From assembly GCA_036873755.1 (NCBI GenBank), contig JAVTVY010019541.1, positions 1 to 64,000 of the forward strand: 64,000 nucleotides of DNA, given 5' to 3'. The notes under the pieces are model-generated. The model ran no database searches. It saw only the letters and a list, made by a program, of their open reading frames with translations, and was not told where the DNA came from. The position numbers and the translations under genes were made by a program. Source of the DNA: Hanleya hanleyi (lineage: Eukaryota; Mollusca; Polyplacophora; Lepidopleurida; Hanleyidae). Below are positions 48,905-58,830 of the stretch, piece by piece; the stretch's first letter is position 1; every line of letters starts with the position of its first letter.

Positions 48905-49055
48905 TTAGCAGTTGGAAAATACGTTCTCAGCAGTTGGTACCATACGTTCTCAGCAGTTGGTACCTTGTCCTCAGCAGTTGGTACCATACGGCCTCAGCTG
49001 TTGATACCGTACGTCCTCAGCAGTTGGTACCATGCGTCCTCAGCAGTTGGTAGTC
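48905..49055 (+). repeat. ~24-bp repeat CCTCAGCAGTTGGTACCATA
   Basis: About six units of CGTCCTCAGCAGTTGGTACC plus ATA lie in intron 4. TTGGTACC links it by vocabulary to the word arrays at 8-19 kb, though the unit is different. Confidence 0.9.
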
Positions 49056-49180
49056 CGATATAATAACTGTCCCAATTCACAGGACAGTCAGAACCCATTG
49101 CAATGCTAAAAGTAAAATTTTGCGGTGCAGAATGGGATGTTTGAGACTCAAAATACATATTTTTTCCCCCTTTTTTTCAG

Positions 49181-49271
49181 GATGGAGAACAAAAGGATGG
49201 TGACAGTAGAGAACAACAGCTGACTACGACTACCATTCAAACAACGCATGGACAGAAACAAGTGACAACAG
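49181..49271 (+). CDS. Exon 5: Thr/Gln-rich linker
   Basis: Thirty residues (396-425) with no cysteines: acidic first, then QQLTTTTIQTTHGQKQVTT. It is likely an exposed O-glycosylated hinge between the LamG part and the TSP1/EGF part. The exon enters in phase 0 and leaves in phase 1 (ACAG|GTAAGC), which converts the frame to the phase used by all following modules. Support is from the acceptor TTTTTTTCAG, a good donor and an unbroken frame. Confidence 0.85.
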
Positions 49272-49454
49272 GTAAGCAAGGGAGACAATTCTCTATCAAA
49301 GGCAGACTAGAATGCTTCAATTTTGTTTAGCTTCAATGTAATACGAGGACCATTAAGCTTGATTTGAACTTGATTTGTTCTCGCATCTGAAACACACTCT
49401 TGTGGGTGAAATTGGGACACGAGAGTTACGGGCAGCCTCACTTGATCATTTCAG

Positions 49455-49631
49455 AACTGAAAGGGCAGCAGTTTGAATGGTCAGCCTGGTCTCCATGCAG
49501 CGCCACCTGTGGGCGAGGAATGCAGACTCGCACGCTATTCTGTACGAACAACCAAGTGGAGCCATCTGTTTGTATACCACGACATATACCGCGCTATCAG
49601 GCCAGGCGGTGTTATTCCGGGGAATGCTCGG
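49455..49631 (+). CDS. Exon 6: thrombospondin type 1 repeat 2
   Basis: Residues 426-484. FEWSAWSPCSATCGRG has the C-mannosylation tryptophans and the O-fucose motif CSATCGRG. QTRTLFC gives the arginine layer, and six cysteines are present. It is longer than TSP1-1 by an insertion (PRHIPRYQ) before the last cysteines. Phase 1-1, acceptor ATTTCAG, donor CGG|GTAGGT. Confidence 0.95.
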
Positions 49632-49822
49632 GTAGGTGGACACAATCAATGTGAAAAACAATAAATATATTAGAAGCTAATTCCGATTGCTCAAACTACT
49701 TTGGGCAGAGGACAGTAACGAAATCAGGTCCTCTTACTCCTTAACTTTTCTGACACAGAGCCATGAATTGCGATTCCATTTACTGCGTTGTACTGATATG
49801 TACATTCTTGTCGTTTGTCCAG

Positions 49823-49918
49823 GCCGATGCCGGATGCCATGTTTGAATGGTGGAACGTGTGACGTGACCGGTCGATGTGTGTGTGCTATGGGGTACGCCG
49901 GAGAACAGTGTGAGATAG
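49823..49918 (+). CDS. Exon 7: EGF repeat 1
   Basis: Residues 485-516 follow C-x3-C-x5-C-x5-C-x-C-x8-C: CRMPCLNGGTC then CVCAMGYAGEQC. This is the short 32-residue EGF spacing of WIF1 and VWDE. There is no Asp/Asn pattern for calcium binding. Phase 1-1. Confidence 0.95.
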
Positions 49919-50009
49919 GTAAGGCGACACACGATTCAATATTACACCTTATAGCAGTAGCAGTGCAGGATGCCAACATTCGCTACAACGTTACAGTACT
50001 TGAAAGCAG

Positions 50010-50535
50010 AAATGTTTGCAAACCTTCACAACGTTAACCACAAATCTCTGACAGCAGACATGTTAGCAAATGTTCAAAGCAGTAACTGTAAGCCTTGGTA
50101 GCAGAAATGCTTACAAATGTTCAAAGCAATAAATGTAAAACGGTGGTAATTTCAGTAAACCCCATATCAGTAATCACGAAGCTTTGTCACCAGTAACGCA
50201 AGCAAGTGTTCAGGGCTCTACCTGTAAGGGATTGACAGCAGGAATGTTTGTAAACCTTCACAGCATTAACCGTAAATATTTTATGGCAGTAACGTTTGTA
50301 AACATTTATTGTACTGGAGGCTTTGACAGCAGTAATGTTAGGAAACGCCCACAGCAGTAACCACAAGACTTTGGCAACAGTAATTTTAGCAACCGCATTC
50401 ACAGAGGTAGGGCTAATTGTAAGGTTGACAGCAGCAATGTTAGCAAACGTTCACAGAAGTATTGTGAAGCTTTGGTGACAGTAATATTAACCAACGTCCA
50501 AAACACCAAACGTAAATGCTTGGCAGCAGTAGTAG
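50010..50535 (+). repeat. ~60-bp degenerate repeat in intron 7
   Basis: Words such as GACAGCAGTAATGTTAGCAA, ACGTTCACAGCAGTAACC and GTAAGGCTTTGGCAGCAG recur about every 55-65 bp across 500 bp between EGF exons 1 and 2. Copies are strongly diverged. Confidence 0.75.
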
Positions 50536-50610
50536 TTATCTCATATATTTCTCTTCTCTGACCATTGTTGTTTATGATTATCATATACATGTATTCTGTT
50601 TTATCCACAG

Positions 50611-50706
50611 TGTCCTGTTATCCGGGCTGTTATAATGGCGGCCGGTGTATAGAGCCCTCTGTCTGCAGGTGCCCGTCAGGATACACTGGGGCCCTCTGTG
50701 AGAAAG
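50611..50706 (+). CDS. Exon 8: EGF repeat 2
   Basis: Residues 517-548: [11 protein letters not shown] ... [14 protein letters not shown]. Same spacing as EGF 1. Phase 1-1, acceptor TTATCCACAG, donor AAG|GTACAT. Confidence 0.95.
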
Positions 50707-50872
50707 GTACATTCGTACTCTCCTTTATTTGATTTCATTCGGTCGATTCCATGTTCATCATTTCTTTCTTTCTTAATGAGAATATAGCTTATTTGGAGCA
50801 ATCAGTGGATGTATGATATTGATATATTGGTGCGAATATTGAAATTTACATTGTCTTCTTCTCGTCTTCCAG

Positions 50873-50965
50873 CAATCTGTGATCCTCCGTGTCGGAATGG
50901 TGGTTACTGTATCAGCCCCGGGCAGTGCTCGTGTCCTTATGGTTACCTGGCTCCTGACTGCTCAC
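50873..50965 (+). CDS. Exon 9: EGF repeat 3
   Basis: Residues 549-579, one residue shorter after the last cysteine than its neighbours: CDPPCRNGGYC ... CSCPYGYLAPDCS. The usual Gly before the last cysteine pair region is replaced (LAPDC). Phase 1-1, donor CAC|GTGAGT. Confidence 0.95.
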
Positions 50966-51556
50966 GTGAGTTCACCTCCCATCATGACTTAGGGCTCGTT
51001 CCATTTGCTATGGTGAGACTCGTTAAAAAACGAACCTGCCCTCCGACAGGTCTGTGTTTCTGTCACCATATTCCTTTTACATGGTGACAGGTTTATTAAT
51101 TCTACACCCTCTAATTATAGGGGGCATATAGGAGTAACTTTGTATGTTCGTCCATGACTAAGCCTGTCCGGACAATATCTCGGCTGCTATTTGATCGACA
51201 ACTTCGAAACTGACTTTAGTACCTTGTAGATGTGCACCGTCAGATTTCTTTTGGGTTTCGATAATTTTTCCAAGAGTTATGGCCCTTTATCTTCAACGTC
51301 AATATATACTTGTCCGGCTCATATCTGGGTTACTATTGAAATTTACATGGAAGACGCTAAGTAACTTTTAGATGTGCACGGTCGTTTGGTTTGTTAAAAT
51401 GGTTCTTGCTTCTATGTGTCCGTGCATGCACGGACATGTCCGTGCAAATACTTCGTAAGCAATAACTTCTAAATGCTTTGTCGGATTCCTCCGAAATTTG
51501 GCATCTGCATTCTTTGCGACAAGACGTCTCTTGGTATTACGTTTCAGCAAGATCCG

Positions 51557-52068
51557 CCTGTAGGTGGCGCCACTGGGTCTTGTTCCAATCTTTAGTGCAT
51601 GTCAGTGCATGTCCGTGCAAATACTTCGTAAGCGATAACTCCTAAATGCTTTGTCGGATTCCTCCGAAATTTGGCATCTGCATTCTTTGCGACAAGACGT
51701 CTGTTGGTATTACGTTTCAGCAAGATCCGCCTGTAGGTGGCGCCACTGGGTCTTGTTCCAATCTTTATTGGATGTACGTGCAAATGCTTCATAAGCGATA
51801 ACTCCTAACTGCTTTGTCGGATTCCTCCGAAATTTGGCATCTGCATTCTTTGCGACAAGACGTCTGTTGGTATTACGTTTCAGCAAGATCCGCCTGTAGG
51901 TGGCGCCATTGGGTCTTGTTCCAATATTTAGTGCATGTCCGTGCAAATACTGCGTAAGCGATAACTCCTGAATGCTTTGTCGGATTCCTCCGAAATTTGG
52001 CATCTGCATTCTTTGCGACAAGACGTCGCTGGTATTACGTTTCAGCAAGATCCGCCTGTAGGTGGCGC
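51557..52068 (+). promoter_or_regulatory. Four CTCF-like motifs, CCTGTAGGTGGCGC
   Basis: CCTGTAGGTGGCGC at 51,557, 51,730, 51,893 and 52,055 agrees with the CTCF core CCASYAGRKGGCRS at 13 of 14 positions. All four face the same way and are 162-173 bp apart. A fifth, weaker site (CCCGGAGGTGGCGC) is at 52,227. Binding is not shown by sequence alone. Confidence 0.45.
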
Positions 52069-52446
52069 CACTGGGTCTTGTTCCAATCTTTAATGCATGT
52101 GCGTTCATGTTTGTTCAAATCCTTCGCGAGCGATAACTTTCGAACAATTTGTCGGATTTCTTCGAAATTTGGTAAATGCATTCCCTGCGACAAAACACCG
52201 TTGGTGATGCGTTTCAGCAAAATCCACCCGGAGGTGGCGCCACTAGAGTTCATTCCATTATTCCATGCTGCAAGTGATAACTTAGAAACACTTGGTCGAA
52301 TTTCTTTGAAATATCCTACATATGTACCTTTCTGGGTAACATGAGAAACGTTGCGGCTCATCGGATTCTTCTCAAATTTGGCATGCATTTACCATGCCAG
52401 GAGCTGTTGCTTGGGATTGCCTTTCGCTCACTTGCACTCACAGGTG

Positions 52447-52460
52447 GCGCCACCTGGTGG
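52447..52460 (-). promoter_or_regulatory. Full CTCF consensus match CCACCAGGTGGCGC
   Basis: Read on the - strand, all 14 positions fit CCASYAGRKGGCRS. It lies in a diverged unit of the same array and faces the four upstream motifs, a convergent arrangement. Confidence 0.5.
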
Positions 52461-53570
52461 CAACATCACAAATTCGTTTCCGGGTAATAACTTGAGAACT
52501 GACCATCGGATTCTTCTCAAATTTTGTATGAATGTACCGTGACATAAGATGTCGCTTGATAATGCATTTCACTGACTTGCGCCTAGAGGTGGCGTCACCT
52601 GGTGTCAAAATCTAAATTTGGTTTCTGGGCAATAACTTGAGGACCCTCATCGGATTCTTCTCAAATTTGGTATGCAGATGTCCCCACGATACCATGTTCC
52701 TTGGGATTGTATTTTTCCCGCTTCTGCCTACAGGTGGCGTCTCCTGGTGGAAAAATTTGTTTCCGGGCAATAATTTGGCAACTGCTCATCAGATTATTCT
52801 CAAATTTTGTATTCATATGTGACCCGCCCCAAATAACATGAACACCGGTGGGCATCTAGTACCGACAATAACTTGAGGACCCCTCTTCAGAGTCTCAAAG
52901 TTCATATGCCGATACCATGACATGAGATGTCATTTGGGATTGTGTTTTGCCTGCTTGCACCTACAGGTGGTGACTCCTTGTGGCAAAGTCTAAATTTGGT
53001 TTCTGGGCAATAGGTTGAGGATGCCATCATATTCTTGTCAAATTTAGTTTGCAGATAATATGCCATGAGTTGTCTCTTGGGGTTGCATTTCGGTTACGTA
53101 ATTTTCATGCTACATGGTAAAGAAAATATATTACAGTAGCAATCAACATTCAGTCAGCCATTCGGAGTTGATCTCAAAATCTGGGAAGATGGAAAGACCC
53201 CTCTGCTTCTTACGCCTGTGAAGTAGCTGTTGCCATCCTCATGAATATCTTCTGAAACCGACAGCGCTTATAAATATTGCTGCCATTTTGGCGGGGGACC
53301 TAGCATCCTCTGGCTGCTTGTACCGTTTTCGGTGATTTTCCACAAAGTTATGTCCCTCTGTTGATGACTTCAATATGTGTTATGTAGTACATTGTTGTCA
53401 GGCTGCTATCTCCCATAATAACTGATGTTCACATGATACATGTTATATTGAGCTCCGTTACCGTTATTATTTGTTATATTAAGTGTCAAATATTTATTAA
53501 ATTGAAGAATCCTTTACACATCGCTTAGCTGAATTCAAATTTCCCTTTTCTACCTTTTCTACCTTTTCAG

Positions 53571-53666
53571 CGTTTTGTACCATGCCGTGTCAGAATGGCG
53601 GCACCTGTGTTGGACGAGATATCTGCGTATGTCCCCCAGGTTATACCGGAAGAACCTGTGAAAGAG
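53571..53666 (+). CDS. Exon 10: EGF repeat 4
   Basis: Residues 580-611: CTMPCQNGGTC ... CVCPPGYTGRTCER. Standard spacing, phase 1-1, donor GAG|GTACGA. Confidence 0.95.
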
Positions 53667-54017
53667 GTACGATGATAATATTTTATTATTTCTTCTTTCG
53701 TAACGTATGAATCTGTTCATGCTTCTCACTACAACGAGCATAATGACTTCCATCGTGATTTATTTTGACCGATCGGATCATTATTCAATAAATCAAGTCT
53801 ATTTGACAGTAGAACATCCTAAGGATGATAACCTTTGTATGAATATAACTAAAACGAACCAGAGGTGGCTCGGAAGTCAGTATAAAGAGGAATTTTATGA
53901 TTTTTTCAGCCTCATCAACATAATTGAATGTCACTGTATGTGGTTTGGTTGATACCTCAGGGGTTTCTTGAAAGTTAAATGATGTTTCCATAACGTATCT
54001 CATGATTTTCATTACAG

Positions 54018-54113
54018 CGGTGTGCGACAAGGGATGTTTCAATGGTGGGCGATGTATTGGACCGAATATGTGTTCTTGTCGAAGCGGATACTCTGGGAAA
54101 CAATGCGAAACAG
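54018..54113 (+). CDS. Exon 11: EGF repeat 5
   Basis: Residues 612-643: [11 protein letters not shown] ... [14 protein letters not shown]. Standard spacing, phase 1-1. The intron before it is about 350 bp and has no repeat. Confidence 0.95.
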
Positions 54114-54337
54114 GTATACTTCAACATGCAAAGGTTGTTTTTCAATACTTGCATTTTCACCTGTGAAAATTATCTAAATGTATGATAAGATAGAGCAACG
54201 GTATATACCTGTGAAATTGCAGAAGTATAACACATGATGGATACTGTTGCATACATGGCATAGTATGGAATGAGCAGGAATCATTTGGGGTGATTTGGAA
54301 AATCCTTACTCAATCATTCCCACTTGCTTCATTGTAG

Positions 54338-54433
54338 CCATATGTAATCCGCCATGCCTGAATGGAGGGGTGTGTGGTCTGCCATACCAATGTCTGTGCA
54401 ATCCGGGAACCCTCGGCTGGTATTGCGAACACT
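54338..54433 (+). CDS. Exon 12: EGF repeat 6
   Basis: Residues 644-675: CNPPCLNGGVC ... CLCNPGTLGWYCEH. The aromatic of the usual GYxG turn is replaced by GTLG, the only repeat without it. Phase 1-1, acceptor TTCATTGTAG, donor ACT|GTAAGT. Confidence 0.95.
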
Positions 54434-54702
54434 GTAAGTTCCCGAGAAGAGTGAGCTAACAATATTTTACAATGGACTTTACGACAACATATATATAGGA
54501 AGTGAGCTATAAAATAAACCCGTTGTATTTTAGGCTGTGTTTTGGGGCTCCACGGTCATTTAACTCGTTAACATTTATGAGCTAGATGAGATTATCAAAT
54601 ATAAAACAAGCATAACTGAACCTTGCAGATTAGTACGATAAGTGATTTTTTATTGTATCGGGTGAGGCGTATTATCATAATGAATGTGTTTACATATTCC
54701 AG

Positions 54703-54798
54703 TTACCTGCACAAAGCGATGTAAACACGGAGGCGTGTGTGTCGGCCCTAACAAGTGCTCCTGTCCCCCAGGATATAGAGGATCTCGGTGCCAAAAAC
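54703..54798 (+). CDS. Exon 13: EGF repeat 7
   Basis: Residues 676-707: CTKRCKHGGVC ... CSCPPGYRGSRCQK. From here on the repeats become strongly basic (KRCKH, RGSR), suggesting a heparin or matrix contact. Phase 1-1. Confidence 0.95.
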
Positions 54799-55024
54799 GT
54801 AAGTGATTAAGAGGTCACTCTACTTAGGGTCGATATACTCTAGTTGTCTACGTCGAAACCGAATTCTAAAATGGCGCATTGCATATTGATTATCCCAAAA
54901 CATATTTGTTCAAAAAGTCAACTTATCGAAAATGTAAATAAGAGCTTTTCGCCGAGAGAGACGTTCTTAATGGTGACTTGTTCCATAATCAGAAAACTTA
55001 TGTCTGCAATTTTGTCTATAACAG

Positions 55025-55121
55025 GTGCATGTCGGGGCGGTTGTTTTAATGGCGGGCGATGTATTAATAAACGGAAGTGTCGATGTCCTCCAGGCTATCG
55101 CGGCAAACGATGCCAAAAGAA
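55025..55121 (+). CDS. Exon 14: EGF repeat 8
   Basis: Residues 708-739 plus two bases: [11 protein letters not shown] ... CRCPPGYRGKRCQK. The exon is 97 bp and leaves in phase 2 (GAA|GTAAGT), unlike all other EGF exons; reading through the donor would give an immediate TAA. The phase change marks the end of the EGF array. Confidence 0.93.
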
Positions 55122-55457
55122 GTAAGTATATCACGACGTATTTAAAAAGTTTAGAATAAATATTTTCATCTGATATATTTTCATTAGCTATTGTCCATTA
55201 TGTGAGAGTATAGCTAAGACAGTTCATCGTCATATTACATTTAAATGGCTATGATATTGAAGTGCAGCCTACATTAAAAAAAAATTCAATCTAGCCATAT
55301 TCTCCGCTGTATTTATATATTTATACAATATTCTTCGTTTTCTTGTGACGTGAAAAGCATAATCTATGATTTTTTCCTTGCAATTAATCTGTTTAAAAAT
55401 CCTTTCTAAACATTCTATACACATCATATTTTCAGTGACTACACTATTGCCTTTCAG

Positions 55458-55574
55458 AAAGTGCAAAGTGGAAAGACACATGGAACCGCACGTCCGAAGT
55501 TATCTCCGGTCCGTCCGAGAAAAGTTCTCAAGTAGATGTGGGCCTTGGCTCGCACACAGATGTATCCGGACAAG
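55458..55574 (+). CDS. Exon 15: C-terminal cysteine module, first part
   Basis: Residues 740-778, phase 2 to 2, acceptor GCCTTTCAG, donor AAG|GTGAGT. Very basic: KKCKVERHMEPHVRSYLRSV, then SSRCGPWLAHRC. It begins the region that resembles an EMI domain by its SY..., CGPW..HRC pattern. It is too short to classify alone. Confidence 0.85.
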
Positions 55575-56098
55575 GTGAGTACATAATTAACTCACCGATA
55601 TAGACTTACGTGATGAGAATATAATTCGTCGTGTATTTGGGTCCCATACACCATCCATATGATGGTTAAGTTTCACGTGTGTAGATGAGCATAATACTTG
55701 CAAAATGCTTAACGTGGAGTAATTTACGTTACTCTACCTGCTATTTCATTCACGGAATGTCTTCTAGAAACCAGTTGATAGCTACTTCGTTTACATTTTG
55801 TTCGATCGCATTATAATCTACACAGGTGAGAGGCAAACATGATTTATTTTCGAATCGCTGTCGCTGTTTTCGCTTATTTGTCGGTCTGACGAACCTTCAA
55901 ATCCTGGTCAAATTGTACCTGCTCGTGAGAAGGATAATTTATCACCGGCCTGACCGTGCATGGTAATGGAGCAAGCTTTGCCCTTTGTTCTCCACGATTT
56001 TCGACGGAATATTATGGACGACGGCTGAATATAGTTTGTCGGATGTGACGCTTGCTCATTCGAGTCTTGCTAATCCTTTACATATTTTTGTCTTACAG

Positions 56099-56156
56099 AT
56101 TAAAATATATAACGGTATCGAAGGAGTTCTACAGGACATCTTACCAATGTGTTTAA
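56099..56156 (+). CDS. Exon 16: last coding exon with stop
   Basis: It enters in phase 2 after TTTTTGTCTTACAG and reads RLKYITVSKEFYRTSYQCV (its first R is residue 779, whose codon is split across the junction), then TAA at 56,154. Spaced tyrosines followed by YxTSYxC are characteristic of the end of EMI domains. A different frame of the same exon is open for longer, to 56,224, but would need a phase the upstream exon does not supply. Confidence 0.8.
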
Positions 56157-56580
56157 GACCGTTCATTATAAACTATAAGGCTACCAAAGGACCAGGACAG
56201 CAGATATCGCCCAGTTATGATTGATATCGACGACGTTTACCCAGATTAGGCCAATCATCCTCATCTTCATAGCGCTTTAATTGTACATATGTATTAATTC
56301 TATTGATATATGTATATATCGAATCTAATTTATTCATGTACATAGTGTAAATACATCTTTAAAATATATGAATGAATATTACAACTCAATCACTGTTATT
56401 GTTTTCTATGTTGACGAAAACTATTCACATAAAAAATCATTCCCGAGAGTTGTCCCCCCTATGTCAGTCAAATATAACATATTTTGTGCAGATTAATTTG
56501 ATTATGAATTGTTTGGAAAGATGTCAATCTTAATACCTTATATATTTAATTCCAACAAATAAAAGTACATAATTCTGAGC
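56157..56580 (+). other. 3' UTR with poly(A) signal
   Basis: AT-rich sequence after the stop. A canonical AATAAA lies at 56,558-56,563, 402 bases downstream of the stop codon, so the transcript probably ends near 56,575-56,590. Cleavage was not observable. Confidence 0.5.
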
Positions 56581-57835
56581 TCATCAGCCTAATGCATAAA
56601 AAAGATGGTAAGTAGAATGTCACAACTAATGTGGAAATCATTAAAAATCTTTCACTTGGAGTATCCAACTAAACCCAACCTTCATGAATCGAAAAGACGC
56701 TAGGGTCCATTCCATGCGTTGCACATATACTTCCAGAGTAGTATGCAGGGTCCGTCAGGATACATTTGTAATATCAACAGTTACGGTAATTTTAAGTGCA
56801 TGCTGGGTCACATTCAATTTAGTCAGAAACCAGAATGTTTGAACATCTGAGGTTCATTGCCCCTAATACCTGGTCAGGTGAACCCATAACACGACAAGAA
56901 GAGACAAAGTAATGAACCGTTTTAAGTCTCCTAAACTGTAGTTCTCTGCCAGCTGATATCCAGCTTATATATCTGATAAGGCTCGACTATCAGTAAATCA
57001 CGCAGATGATAATGGCGTAGTTAACGGCTATCAGTTACTGGATATCGGGACATGTACCTCTTGCAAACGCTTCCCGGGTCACATTGGATTAGGACATGGC
57101 TACACAATCACATACCCACAGTTATGGACTACAGAATGTGTGATTTCTATCGAAGTTCCTCCGTAGTGCCCAGACGGCGACAGTACACAAGTAGAGTAAT
57201 TGCACAGTGAGGTTCTATATAGTCTCCAAAGCCATGTTCAATTTCTTCTTCTTTAAATCTTCGCTGTAATATAGATTGGCAGCTCTGTTCCACAGCCACC
57301 AGATGGCGACAGCGCAAACGCCGGAACCAAGCCCAGCCCATACTATAATGGCAATCAACAGGGGCATGTACGTCTCCATGACGCGTTATATGACCAAAGG
57401 ACGGATGAAGAAATGACGGCCAAGCTGAAAAGCAAGGATAGGTTTACAGAGTTTTCATATTTCAAGACATTTCTCCACCCTATTAATAACAAAAAAATTG
57501 AAGGGTTATAGTGTTTGTCAAATTTGTAATGTGACAGCTAGTCTAGAGATATAGAGCCGCGGAACTAAACTAAACAATTCATTGTTTGTCCATATTTATA
57601 CCTTTGAGCTACTGTGGTAAATCTATATACCAGTACCCAAGGAGTTTGGTAGAAGGAGCATAGACAACACGTCGGTGCTGGTATTTTAACTGAGCAATGA
57701 AGCTCGGAATTCCATAATGAGGAGAATTGTGGTTGATCCTCTTCTGTACATGTATCATAGAGCAATTTTATGGGCAACAACTTCTTTTATTGAGGCAACC
57801 GACGGAACCAAGCAATAAAAACAGTTGTTATCCAT
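56581..57835. other. Intergenic, no features recognised
   Basis: No coding, RNA or repeat feature is supported. A - strand frame at 57,147-57,341 has no known domain. Confidence 0.45.
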
Positions 57836-58050
57836 AAACTATCCTTGTGTGATATACGGCGACTTCTATATGCCTATCAAAGTTATACCTGGTCAACATG
57901 GACACGAGGCAGTTACGCAGGTCAATAAAAAAGAGGTTGTTATCCATAAAACAGACTTGTGTTATATACGCCGACTCATATGTACCTATCAAAGAAAATA
58001 TACATTCTTTGAGAGGCATTCTAGAAACCAGTAACCAAGAGTTGTTATCT
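57829..58050 (+). repeat. Degenerate ~115-bp duplication
   Basis: GTTGTTATCCATAAA followed by CTTGTGTNATATACGSCGAC and ATGCCTATCAAAG appears at 57,829 and 57,937, with a third trace (GTTGTTATCTATAA) at 58,040. Identity is about 75% by eye. Confidence 0.6.
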
Positions 58051-58559
58051 ATAATAATTCGTTTGGTTAGACGTTATACATATATCTTTTAGTATTGTTC
58101 TCCATTGATGACAACTTTAGATCGTTGAACGAAACTTATTCTGCTAATAATGCGAAACTGAAGACTCACCAGTTTACCATAAACGTTTCTCAATTACCAT
58201 AACAGTATGTTGTTGATCTCCTATCTGCAGTATATCATCCAGAAACGGGTAGGAACAATACACAATGCAAACGCTACATTTCACAATGATTAGCAATACG
58301 CTGTCTCAAATCAGGCTGTTATCGCTGTGTGGATATCAAAGGTTGTGAGTAACAAATGATAACATAACCATGCAGTCTTCCAGCGATGAGTAGGCATATT
58401 GTGAAGACCTGGATCGTGAGGACGAATAACCCAGTATATTTGACCTAAATATCCACCTCATGCGCCAAGAACAAATATCCAAGTTTAGTTTCTTACTCCT
58501 TCTAGAATTACAGGTACCAGCACACCTTACTAATTCCCCTGCAGTCACTGAGCATTTCT

Positions 58560-58830
58560 AAGATCATATCAAAACCCAGTGGCACATTACCAGTGGTGTA
58601 AATGTGTCACCTCCTACATCTTTCTCACCCTCCTGTTACAGGGCACATAAATAATATCCAATGGCATGAACAGATGTAACCCCCTACACCTTTCTCACCT
58701 CCTACTGACTGGGCAGCATTTCTAAGATCATCTCACTACCCAGTGGCACATTACCCGTGGAATAATTGCGTCACCCGCTACACATTTCTCACCCCCTACA
58801 GTCACAGGGGACGTGTTCTAAAATATCCAG
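58560..58830 (+). repeat. Degenerate ~85-bp repeat, three copies
   Basis: CAGTGGCACATTACC and CTACACMTTTCTCACC recur three times between GCATTTCTAAGATCAT boxes. There is no coding signal. Confidence 0.65.

Larger units (their letters stand above)
51405..53100 (+). repeat. ~140-175-bp tandem array with TAGGTGGCGCCA
   Basis: Four close copies (about 51,410-52,105, period 160-177 bp) share CATGTCCGTGCAAATACTTC, GATAACTCCTAAATGCTTTG, TCGGATTCCTCCGAAATTTG and CAAGATCCGCCTGTAGGTGG. Five or more diverged copies follow to 53,100, recognisable by CATCGGATTCTTCTCAAATT and AGGTGGCG. The first copies are much more alike than the last, so expansion was directional or recent at the 5' side. Frames on the - strand are artefacts of the repeat. 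Confidence 0.88.
50966..53570 (+). other. Intron 9, repeat-filled (2.6 kb)
   Basis: It is much longer than the other introns between EGF exons. 51,121-51,400 is a molluscan interspersed repeat (GACAATATCTCGGCTGCTAT, GAGTTATGGCCCTTTATC). 51,405-53,100 is the tandem array with CTCF-like motifs. 53,170-53,450 is a further diverged relative (AAAGTTATGTCCCTCTG). The acceptor is CTACCTTTTCAG. The insertion of repeats between EGF 3 and EGF 4 has split the EGF exons into 3+5 in space without affecting the phase. Confidence 0.8.
33273..56156 (+). other. Gene: NtA/TSP1/LamG/EGF secreted protein
   Basis: Sixteen coding exons give 797 residues. Predicted order: signal peptide (about 1-28), agrin-NtA-like domain (about 38-148), TSP1 (149-198), LamG/TSPN-type domain (199-395), Thr/Gln linker (396-425), TSP1 (426-484), eight EGF repeats (485-739), EMI-like C-terminus (740-797). 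There is no transmembrane segment after the signal, so an extracellular matrix or secreted signalling protein is expected. NtA binds laminin in agrin, TSP1 and TSPN bind matrix and glycosaminoglycans, and EGF repeats of this spacing occur in WIF1 and VWDE. All junctions are GT-AG. The module exons are nearly all symmetrical phase 1-1, the classic arrangement for shuffled extracellular domains. Intron 1 is 11.8 kb, so an unseen small exon there cannot be excluded. The family name is unknown to me. Confidence 0.85.

Noticed and set aside
56099..56224. A 41-codon ending of the gene in the longer frame of the last exon
   Set aside because: Exon 15 ends in phase 2 with a strong donor, which does not feed this frame. 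The phase-correct reading also gives a better cysteine/tyrosine pattern.
57147..57341. A - strand frame of 64 codons with mixed composition
   Set aside because: No domain, no splice partners and no related copy; open by chance.
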